Shown: piece after piece, positions 18,101 through 24,728 of the stretch
Layout: every line of letters starts with the position of its first letter
Position numbering within the stretch: the first letter of the stretch is position 1
From: an uncultured Prevotellaceae bacterium
GTDB lineage: Bacteria > Bacteroidota > Bacteroidia > Bacteroidales > Bacteroidaceae
Reading direction: 5' to 3'
Assembly: GCA_900316475.1 (NCBI GenBank)
Contig: ONDA01000004.1
Span: 1 to 64,000 of the forward strand
Length of the DNA stretch: 64,000 bases
Notes under the pieces: model-generated
The model's input: the letters and a program-made list of their open reading frames with translations, nothing else
Told to the model about the DNA's origin: nothing
Database searches by the model: none
Translations under genes and position numbers: made by a program

Positions 18101-18397
18101 ATTGTTCTGCTGGCAGACGGTGCCCCACGACTTATAGGTGCGCACGGCATTACGAGGCATACGATACATATTGGTCTTCGTATCATAGCCGCACGACAGC
18201 GAGAGATTCATCACCACGTAGGGCTTGATGTCGTTGGGGATGAGGTCGATAATCTTCTGCGGGTCGGCAGAGTTCCACACGTCGACATGGATGAGCCACA
18301 TCGGGTGCTGCGAGTCGATGGGACGACGCACCTGCGCTTCGCTAACGAAAAGTGAAGCGTGAAGAACAAACAATAAAAGCGTAAACAGTTTTTTCAT
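15179..18397 (-). CDS. GH98 endo-acting glycosidase with CBM-like modules and C-terminal tail
   Basis: A 1072-aa exported protein. Residues 22-330 match the GH98 catalytic domain (RRPIDSQHPMWLIHVDVWN; LGWNYAEQFWAFGD; GPELIWTEDF), followed by the GH98 C-terminal sandwich (to about 570). GH98 is known for blood-group endo-beta-galactosidases, and one Bacteroides ovatus member is an endo-xylanase on complex glucuronoarabinoxylan; the xylan context here favours the latter. A CBM35/6-like domain (about 645-790, starting IIIEAENMD), a small repeat domain and a 150-aa module shared with the 1252-aa surface protein follow. The tail GIYNLSGVKSQ...RGLNIIRTADGR resembles those of the two neighbouring surface proteins. 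It leads the GH98-GH97-GH43 operon and has the PUL half-site promoter. Confidence 0.85.
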   Translation of the reverse strand: MKKLFTLLLFVLHASLFVSEAQVRRPIDSQHPMWLIHVDVWNSADPQKIIDLIPNDIKPYVVMNLSLSCGYDTKTNMYRMPRNAVRTYKSWGTVCQQNNMFFTCQPASGGHTHIQDNDLETFEYFFKHFPNFLGWNYAEQFWAFGDAGDLSSMTKSSRWNLFANLVEMSHKYGGFLTVSWCGGIYHFDTDPIAELKSEPKFLEACKKYPEAMLFLYKYTHCSSFYNNESVCWGPFISGLTKNYGVRYDNCGWNDMTTKYYLSKHPEITGEKAFDEAGRLKPYKYPGSAGIGTVIEQTCVNGGAVWDGPELIWTEDFRNMNDTNVDGYTRRNWTTFDNFKGIWIDMWRQIINGTMYIPTREEVVAKTKAVILHDSNSDFKVPDALYDGLYKVNDPANMGDGRWENNLWYLKSTGRYGAVPMVTGLYDDIARAIPVQVKKSQYASRWGTLSKKQNEFNQLYPEVSKGDLYVNRYRNQLVAYTPYTYLNSKKRASAEIPLQYNTCEMLKLNLGKLSSGVIREYADHIDFYLNNYRSDSTTITTVTNDTILLTGVTARPTLTQKKPTTGATGHNVTVVAGTTAYNEAAQTYKIVVKHIGPVNLSIKCSGAATGRLTDVLPSEALPTPQQPEPYVGPIIIEAENMDRKSANCNLTHSGWWAQDMKDFAGMGYITTQGNTNCALRHQLKLQTGAAGRYNIRMRYCNATKAGQMTFTVNGTVLKADIVKTAKNNWRETVVTADLKDGSTPNNMVIQNTSSFSDMIIDQVIYEPVGTEAEKYLVTVKDADFGKVTADVSEAVAGQTVKLTITPDEGYDIKELRVVNSVFFTQGLTIPVAKGQRQVSFTMMDENMTIQPVFYDTQAIYELDFTNVNSGELPEGWRTTDENGNVRNYPTSNGSGPRTFAGLTGYQGKALYWRGNNAEYGRQSAYLLTLEPGNYQLQYAMAGWKATPTYQAKILTSSGSVLKASANQTAKPNISGNYAGDVSSAQRNTLDFTVTTKGNYIIQFKQVGSGMIEYLLLDCRIRKATTTGIETVGSASQSAAEGIYNLSGVKSQELRRGLNIIRTADGRTIKIIKK

Positions 18398-18429
18398 ACT
18401 TTAAAATAGTGTTATTGGTTTTCTGGCTG

Positions 18430-18495
18430 CAAAGGTACTGAAAAAAAACGGGACTGATGCCCGCCGTTCGTTTCATAATCATTTGCTCATGTTTC
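18430..18495 (-). promoter_or_regulatory. PUL promoter of the GH98-GH97-GH43 operon
   Basis: Minus-strand -7 box TACCTTTG (18430-18437). Half-sites on the plus strand are GTTTC at 18470-18474 and GTTTC at 18491-18495, 21 bp apart, 32 nt from the box. The 18 bp at 18420-18437 are identical to 24596-24613, the -7 region of the 648-aa surface protein gene. Confidence 0.65.
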
Positions 18496-18513
18496 ATTCA
18501 CCTTATTCTATTG

Positions 18514-18552
18514 AAAAGAGGCCGGAAGTGCAAAACTTCCGGCCTCTTTTTT
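18514..18552. terminator. Terminator after the 1252-aa surface protein gene
   Basis: AAAAGAGGCCGGAAGT pairs with ACTTCCGGCCTCTTTT (nearly perfect, short loop), with a T run on each strand. It lies 16 bp after the stop of the minus-strand gene. Confidence 0.9.
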
Positions 18553-18567
18553 AAACTATGTTAGGGA

Positions 18568-21500
18568 TTACTTAATCACCTTCTCCATCTTCACCGTGCC
18601 GTCGCTCATGTGCTTCTTCACGATGACAACACCCTTCTTGGCAACGGGGATGCGCTGGCCGTTCAGGTCGTAGAGCTCGATGGCGCGAACCTTAGCGGTA
18701 GCTGCGGCCTTATCAACGCCAGTAGCGACTTCATCGTAGAGAGCGCTGTAGTCGACATCAGCTTTACCAGTGAGGTAGATGTGAACGTCGTCAAGGAATG
18801 CCTGCGACAGGTTGCTCCATGTGCAGCCAAGAGTCAGCATACCGTCTTCAACGATGACATTCGGAATCTCAATATCAGCCATACCATCTTGATGTGTAAC
18901 CTTAGCCCAACCGGCGGTATTGATATCCTTGTCCATGTCGGCACCCTCTTCAACATCAGGCGTAGAAGAAGTCTTCACATAGACATAAGAGAACACTTCT
19001 TCGGTGATGTCACCTGAGTGGTCACGGCACTTGAACACGATGTTATAGATACCTGCGGGCAGGTCGGTAATGGTCTGCTCAGTGGTAGCCTCAGCGTGCC
19101 AGCCAGGATGGAAGGCGACGTCCTCAGGATAAGCAGTATTAGCGTTGTGAGTGGGATTCGGTCCCCAGCTGCTCCAAGCCTCAGCATTACCCTTCAGGTT
19201 AGTCCAACCAGGAATAGCCATTGTGAAGGCAGGTGCATAGATGTTCGGGTTCTTCACGAATACGCTCAGGTCGTGGGTCTTGGCCAGACCCGTCTGCTCG
19301 TCCTCGGGGAACAGGTTCTCGCCGGCATTAATCTTCTTGTAGAGAGCAGCCTTCAGGTTGTTCTTTACCTTCTCAGCCAGTTCATCGTCATCGTCGAAGG
19401 CATTCAGAGCTTCCTCGATAATCGGGTTCTCAGGCTCAAGTACCTTGATGGCCTCAGCACCACGGCGCAGACGCTCTACGAGCGGAGCCACACCATACGT
19501 ATACATCTTAGACTCACCAGAGGTAAACATCTTCTGACCCTTCTCAACAAGCTCTGCCAGCTCGTTGATAGCAGTCGTCAGCTGTGCATCGTCAGTCAGC
19601 TTGTCATAGGTGTAGTGCTTCTGCCAGTTGGGTTCTTCCTCAGTACCTTCGTTCACCATTTCAGAAACGCCGTGATACTTGTTGACAGCAGCCTTTATCT
19701 CACTGAACAGAGGCAGATTCACGAACTTCGTGGGAACACCCGTGTTGCTGGGATTCTCGTTCTGACGGACAACGTCAGCACCGTCCTTGATCTTCTGGTC
19801 GTAGTTCTTGCAGAGGGTAGCGTGGTTAATCAGGTCATCACCACACTGGGCAAGTGCCTCAACAGCAGCGACACACTCCGAAGGAGAGGTGTAAGTAGCC
19901 TTACCAGCCTCAACCTCAGCAATCTTATTGTTCAGAGCCGTCTGAGCCTCACCGGCGAAGCGCTCGTCAGCGTTGTCAGCCTGTGTCTTCTTAGCCTTCT
20001 CCAGAGCCAGGTCAACCTCGTACATCTCCATAGCACCGAAAGTCTCTGGGATATAGGTCAGCTTGACATTTGCCAACAGAGTTTCATACATGTCTGCGTC
20101 ACCAACTTCGTCAGTGGCATTCTTCATTACAATGAAGCGAAGCTCGTAGTTGTCGTTAGCATCAGGAACAAAGTTGAATGAGTAAGCAGAAGAGCCCTTC
20201 ACAGCATTCTTGCTGCCATTGACATCAGGATCACAAGTAACAACCTGCTCAAACTTGACATCACCATTAGAATTCAGAATCTGAACCTTCTGATACTGAC
20301 CGCTTGACTTCCAACGTGCAGTGTTGAACGACAGATTATAGGTTTTACCTGCTTCTAGTGCCAATACGTGTGTATCGTCATTCTTGCCGTAGGTAACATA
20401 GTTACGACGGAAATAGAGTGCGTGGGTAAAGTCACCACCTGCGGCAAAATCGCTGAACAGGCGAGCATTTGAACCATAAGTGTTACCAGGAGTACGTTCC
20501 TCCATACCATCGGCATAGACCAAGAAGCCTTCGGGAATGCCATTATTAGCACAATCGTTGAAGTAGTTCAGCGGAATAATATCATAAGGCAGGTCGGTAA
20601 CGTCAACGGGACCAACGCTGAACGTGTAGGTCGTATCAACAAAGACTTCCTCATCGAGCATCACCTCAGCATAGACCTTCTTGATGTTCACAGTGTGACG
20701 GCCGTTAGCCAGGTCGGCACCAGCGTATGTCATCTTAATCTCAGAAGCGAAGCCTTCTGCATCGGGATTAACAGGAGTAATCGTCAGAGCCTGACCATCG
20801 AGCGTAGCAACAGCCTGAGAGACGTCAGCTCTCTTGTCGAACTTAGCCGTCAACTCCTTCAGACCAGGAGCAACGTTGAACGAGCCCTGCTCGGGAGAAG
20901 CGCTTACAACCGTAGGAAGTACAGCAACGAAGGGATAAGCATCCTCAACAGCGATAGACTCATTGTAGAGGGCCTTCTCGTCGACAGCACCAACAACCTC
21001 ACCGGCATTTGGACCAGAAGTGTACTTCAGCTGGAGGTCGCCAGCAGGATTCTTGAAGGTAATCTGGACGTCGTCAGTAGGATTGATCTCATCAGGGAAG
21101 AAGATATAGAAGCGACCGTCAGAATAGCCTTCAATAGAGATAATCTCAATGGGCTGGCCATTCACCTTGACAGTAGCACAATCAGCGGGATAGACAACAC
21201 GGCTTGAGCCGGCAGCCTTGGTCAGTTCAGCCAGGTTGGTATCGAAGCCGAAGTCAATCTGAGCCACGTAAGAAGCAACAAATGCAGAAGTACCCACTTT
21301 GTAAACCTCGAAGCGAACGTTGTCGAAGTAATACTTGTTGACAACCTCCTTGTCGCGGTTCAGGTCGAAAGCAATGCTCATAACACCATTGCTCTCGAAG
21401 TCGGCACTGATGGTACCCTCAGCTTTCAGCGTCTGCCAGTCGGTGCTGGTGGTAAACTCAGGCATGATAGACGGCATCTTCCATGCACGTGGGTCAGCGT

Positions 21501-22326
21501 GGCAGCCACCACCGAATGTAGCCACATAGTCAGACTTGACATCCATAGCGAAACGCCACTTCGTACCTTCAGTGAGCTGTTCGGGGAATTTGATGAAGAG
21601 CTGAGTACACCAGTCTTCCTTCACACCAGTCTTGGTGGTCAGCACAAGGGCGCGAGAGCCATTCTGGCCCATACCCTCTTCTACAGTAGTAGGTGCATGC
21701 GCACTGCCATCGTCGTCGGCTTCACCGCCACTGAGACATACGGCGAACGAAGTTAAGTCATCATTCTCGAAGTCGCTATTGGTAAGGATGTTCACCCAGC
21801 CAACCTGCTTTGCGCCCTCATTCTTCTCAACCTCAATGCTGTTAAGAATAACACGTGTATTCCAGGCAGAACCCTTGATAGCCGTGATATAGACAAAGCC
21901 ATACTCCTTCTTGATCTTCTCCAAGTCGACAACGTAGGTTCCATCCTCTTCCTGTGTCGTATAACCTGCAGTGGCAGGAACGATAAGATGATCGTTCTTA
22001 CCATCGCTCTTATCACTGTTGAGGAAGATACGCGGCGTAGAACCGTCCAAGTCGCCAGCTTCATTACAGCCAACCATGTTGACATAGAGCTTGGAATAAG
22101 CACCAAGGTCAAGATAAGCACTGCAATCGGAGTCGCCGAATGCACAGCCTGCAACCTCGCCGATGTGATATTCGGCTTGGAAGTCGCCCGTCTTTACGGC
22201 ATTAAGACCCCAACCATCATGAGTGAAGAAGCCATCCGCCGTCAGCGGAATACGCTCTGCACTTACATTCGTTGCGCCCAGCAGCATGGCTGCCAGTACA
22301 ACAAGAAATTGGTAAGTTTTCTTCAT
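18568..22326 (-). CDS. Large exported multi-module surface protein (putative xylan-binding)
   Basis: A 1252-aa protein with a signal peptide (MKKTYQFLVVLAAMLLGATNVSA). Modules seen: a 145-aa beta-rich unit (25-170) that also occurs in the 648-aa neighbour; a CBM4/9-like unit (about 175-345, NILTNSDFENDDLTSF); two Ig-like units (about 350-590, the second of SASPEQGSFNVAPGL type); a 160-aa module (about 600-770, EGFLVYADGMEERTPGN) homologous to the C-terminus of the GH98 enzyme; a long helical stretch (about 780-1010); a further beta-sandwich (about 1035-1210, IPGWTNLKGN); and a tail IELYDLNGQRIPVAKKG. No catalytic domain is recognised. Position, promoter site and modules suggest a glycan-binding scaffold at the cell surface; this is inference. 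Confidence 0.75.
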   Translation of the reverse strand: MKKTYQFLVVLAAMLLGATNVSAERIPLTADGFFTHDGWGLNAVKTGDFQAEYHIGEVAGCAFGDSDCSAYLDLGAYSKLYVNMVGCNEAGDLDGSTPRIFLNSDKSDGKNDHLIVPATAGYTTQEEDGTYVVDLEKIKKEYGFVYITAIKGSAWNTRVILNSIEVEKNEGAKQVGWVNILTNSDFENDDLTSFAVCLSGGEADDDGSAHAPTTVEEGMGQNGSRALVLTTKTGVKEDWCTQLFIKFPEQLTEGTKWRFAMDVKSDYVATFGGGCHADPRAWKMPSIMPEFTTSTDWQTLKAEGTISADFESNGVMSIAFDLNRDKEVVNKYYFDNVRFEVYKVGTSAFVASYVAQIDFGFDTNLAELTKAAGSSRVVYPADCATVKVNGQPIEIISIEGYSDGRFYIFFPDEINPTDDVQITFKNPAGDLQLKYTSGPNAGEVVGAVDEKALYNESIAVEDAYPFVAVLPTVVSASPEQGSFNVAPGLKELTAKFDKRADVSQAVATLDGQALTITPVNPDAEGFASEIKMTYAGADLANGRHTVNIKKVYAEVMLDEEVFVDTTYTFSVGPVDVTDLPYDIIPLNYFNDCANNGIPEGFLVYADGMEERTPGNTYGSNARLFSDFAAGGDFTHALYFRRNYVTYGKNDDTHVLALEAGKTYNLSFNTARWKSSGQYQKVQILNSNGDVKFEQVVTCDPDVNGSKNAVKGSSAYSFNFVPDANDNYELRFIVMKNATDEVGDADMYETLLANVKLTYIPETFGAMEMYEVDLALEKAKKTQADNADERFAGEAQTALNNKIAEVEAGKATYTSPSECVAAVEALAQCGDDLINHATLCKNYDQKIKDGADVVRQNENPSNTGVPTKFVNLPLFSEIKAAVNKYHGVSEMVNEGTEEEPNWQKHYTYDKLTDDAQLTTAINELAELVEKGQKMFTSGESKMYTYGVAPLVERLRRGAEAIKVLEPENPIIEEALNAFDDDDELAEKVKNNLKAALYKKINAGENLFPEDEQTGLAKTHDLSVFVKNPNIYAPAFTMAIPGWTNLKGNAEAWSSWGPNPTHNANTAYPEDVAFHPGWHAEATTEQTITDLPAGIYNIVFKCRDHSGDITEEVFSYVYVKTSSTPDVEEGADMDKDINTAGWAKVTHQDGMADIEIPNVIVEDGMLTLGCTWSNLSQAFLDDVHIYLTGKADVDYSALYDEVATGVDKAAATAKVRAIELYDLNGQRIPVAKKGVVIVKKHMSDGTVKMEKVIK

Positions 22327-22379
22327 GTTTTAATGTTTTTAGTGAATAATATAAATAAATAGGTTGAAAATTCTGGGTG

Positions 22380-22444
22380 CAAAGATAAAGACCTGCGGCG
22401 AAAAGGGCTTTATCGTTTGTTTCATTGACTTTTCTTTTTGTTCT
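22380..22444 (-). promoter_or_regulatory. PUL promoter of the 1252-aa surface protein gene
   Basis: Minus-strand -7 box TATCTTTG (22380-22387); half-sites on the plus strand GTTTC (22419-22423) and GTTCT (22440-22444), 21 bp apart and 31 nt from the box. Confidence 0.65.
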
Positions 22445-22514
22445 ACCGCCTAAAAAACACGGTTTACAAGCCATAATCCGACAATTATGAATAGTGCGGC
22501 GACCCTCGCTGAAT

Positions 22515-22548
22515 AAAAAAGGGACTCGCCGTATGTGTGGCGAGTCCC
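22515..22548 (-). terminator. Terminator after the 648-aa surface protein gene
   Basis: GGGACTCGCC (22521-22530) pairs perfectly with GGCGAGTCCC (22539-22548); on the minus strand the stem is followed by six T. A second hairpin (AAGAATCTGAGC with GCTCAGTTCTT, 22581-22605) lies between it and the stop codon. The remainder of the 282-bp gap is the promoter of the next gene. Confidence 0.9.
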
Positions 22549-22608
22549 ATTGAACTTCGTTCGAAGTCGTTCACGTTCGGAAGAATCTGAGCAAGCTCAG
22601 TTCTTCTC

Positions 22609-24555
22609 TTACTTAATCACGACCTTCTTGCCGTTGATGATGTTCAGACCCTTCTTGGGCTGAGCCAGACGCTGACCGCCGAGGTTGAAGATAGCACCGT
22701 TCTCGGTACCGGTCTTCACAGCCTGCAGACCGACAGCCACGGGATCGTAAGCACCCTTGACAACCTGCAGCTTCGTGAACTGACCAGCAGGACTGCCCCA
22801 GCCCAGCTTGATGGCGTTCAGACGGGCAGCACCATTCAGGTTCTCAGCCTTCAGGTCGATGTCAACCAGACCGTCCTCACCGATGGTGGGATTCAGCTCG
22901 GTCAGGGCTCCGCCGTTGCCGTCGCCACCGCCGTTGCCAACCTCCAAGCGGTTGAACAGCACGCGCAGCTGCAAGCCGGGAGTACCGACGATGAGCAGGT
23001 GGTCGTAAGCCGACAGGTCAGCATAGGTCTTCCATACCACACTGGGATTACCGAACATCGTCGTACCTGCACCCTTCTCACCGGTTCCAACCTCATAAGC
23101 GCAACCGATAGTAGCCTCAGTGGGCTCAGCCTCCTCGTCGATGCCAGTCCACTCCTGGAACATAGCCTGAGTCAGGTCGTAAACACCGTCAGCAATGACA
23201 GGAGCGTCAACCAGCTCGTCGATGGCCTGCAGGATAGCACGGCGGGCTGCTTCCATAGCAGCGATGCTGGGAGCGCTCATAGCCAGCAGATCCTTAGCGG
23301 CAACCACGGCATCCTTCACCTTCTTAGCACTTTCGCTGGTCTTCGTCGACAGGTCGATAGCCTCAGCCTTGTCGACAGCAGCCTGCAGCGACAGCTTGTT
23401 CACCATGATAGCGGGATCGTCGGTGGTAGCCTCAGGAGCCTTGTAAAGCAGCAGGTCGGTGACAACAACACCAGCGCCCCAGCCCTGCTTCTTGATGCTG
23501 TGCAGACGGGCAAAGCCGTAGTCGGCAACAATCTTCTTCAGGTCAATAGAGAATATATTGCCATCAATCGTCTGATACTTTTCCGTTGACCAAGTGAACG
23601 CATTATTAGGATTAATATCGAGCATCTTGGAGTCAGCCTGTGTCTCAGCCTGCTGACCGTTTGCCTCCAGACGGTTCATGCAGAAGCGGGGCTTGATGTC
23701 GCCAGAGGTGATAACCACCAGCTTGTCGTAACCGGCCAAGTCGGCCCAGTTCAGCTCACCTACATTGCCATCGCCATAGGGCAGGCCGGAAGCAGCATTT
23801 AACTCATAAGCGCAACCAGTAGCTGCGCCCTCACCGGGTGCCGCAAGACTTTCATAGTGCTTGAAGTCAGCAGCCGTCAGCTGCGTATAGCCCTCAAACA
23901 GCTTCAGACCGCTGATGGCATTGTTCACGGCAGCAGCTGCTGCTGTCAGTTCCTCCTCAGTGACATTGGTCTTTGCCAAAGCTGCCTCACCAGCCGTGAT
24001 GGCATCCTGCAGGGCGTTCCAGCTCAGGTTGGTCTTGAAATTCTGGCTCTGCATCTTTCCGACATTAATAGCCTTCTGAAGAGCATCTTTAAAGGCAAAA
24101 AGAGGATCGTCACCCTTTTCCAGATAGACATAATCGACAACCACCTCACCTGGAGCTGCTTGATTACTACCAGACAAACAGATTTCGGTAGCAGCGGCAA
24201 GGAAGTCTGTCGGAATTGTTGTGAGATCCAACGTCGTTTCGCCCGATTGTTCAACCCAAAGCGTCTTATTATCACCACCCCTATAGACAAGGATACGGAA
24301 CTTGTCACCAGCGTTAATAGTACACTTAATCACCAACTTCGTATAAGCGCCAAGACCCGACGTCGGAAGACCGATGTTACGGAGCTGGTTGTAGTAAGTG
24401 GTCGACCAAGTGAAGGTCTTCGTTGCAGCATTCCACGTCGTGTTGGTGTTCGACGGGTTTTCAAAGGTTGCATAAACCTTCTCTCCTGCGTTTGCCACAC
24501 CTACAGCACCAAGCAAGAGTGCCAGTGTAAGCAATGATTTAGTAATAAATTTCAT
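22609..24555 (-). CDS. Exported surface protein with repeated beta-modules and FIVAR-like helices
   Basis: A 648-aa protein with signal peptide (MKFITKSLLTLALLLGAVGVANA). Three copies of a 145-aa beta-rich module are visible (about 24-150; 220-375; 460-610), each with a YxKLV/YDHLLIV core and a late LHSIKKQGWG / LNAIKLGWG motif. Two helical segments between them (about 155-215 and 385-450; WNALQDAITAGEAAL) look like FIVAR-type spacers. The tail IFNLGGQRLAQPKKGLNIING is of the same type as in the 1252-aa protein and GH98. It has no recognisable catalytic residues. The likely role is glycan binding at the surface alongside SusC/SusD; the function is inferred from context only. Confidence 0.75.
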   Translation of the reverse strand: MKFITKSLLTLALLLGAVGVANAGEKVYATFENPSNTNTTWNAATKTFTWSTTYYNQLRNIGLPTSGLGAYTKLVIKCTINAGDKFRILVYRGGDNKTLWVEQSGETTLDLTTIPTDFLAAATEICLSGSNQAAPGEVVVDYVYLEKGDDPLFAFKDALQKAINVGKMQSQNFKTNLSWNALQDAITAGEAALAKTNVTEEELTAAAAAVNNAISGLKLFEGYTQLTAADFKHYESLAAPGEGAATGCAYELNAASGLPYGDGNVGELNWADLAGYDKLVVITSGDIKPRFCMNRLEANGQQAETQADSKMLDINPNNAFTWSTEKYQTIDGNIFSIDLKKIVADYGFARLHSIKKQGWGAGVVVTDLLLYKAPEATTDDPAIMVNKLSLQAAVDKAEAIDLSTKTSESAKKVKDAVVAAKDLLAMSAPSIAAMEAARRAILQAIDELVDAPVIADGVYDLTQAMFQEWTGIDEEAEPTEATIGCAYEVGTGEKGAGTTMFGNPSVVWKTYADLSAYDHLLIVGTPGLQLRVLFNRLEVGNGGGDGNGGALTELNPTIGEDGLVDIDLKAENLNGAARLNAIKLGWGSPAGQFTKLQVVKGAYDPVAVGLQAVKTGTENGAIFNLGGQRLAQPKKGLNIINGKKVVIK

Positions 24556-24605
24556 AAGCTAAAAATTTTAATTAATTAAATAGGTTAATAATCACTTTCT
24601 GGCTG

Positions 24606-24670
24606 CAAAGGTAACATAAACAGAAGAAACGGACTTTTATTTCCGTTTCTTCTGTTTTCACTTTTGTATC
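24606..24670 (-). promoter_or_regulatory. PUL promoter of the 648-aa surface protein gene
   Basis: Minus-strand -7 box TACCTTTG (24606-24613), half-sites on the plus strand GTTTC (24645-24649) and GTATC (24666-24670), 21 bp apart and 31 nt from the box. The operator overlaps the terminator hairpin of the upstream HTCS gene. Confidence 0.65.
24618..24657 (-). terminator. Hairpin after the HTCS gene
   Basis: AAACAGAAGAAACGGA (24618-24633) pairs with TCCGTTTCTTCTGTTT (24642-24657), 16 bp, followed on the minus strand by only a short T run. It lies about 70 bp after the HTCS stop and occupies the upstream part of the next promoter. Confidence 0.65.
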
Positions 24671-24728
24671 AAACCCCTATTAAAAGAGCTTTCTTGCTTC
24701 AATCAGCATCATGAAGCTATTGTTCAGG

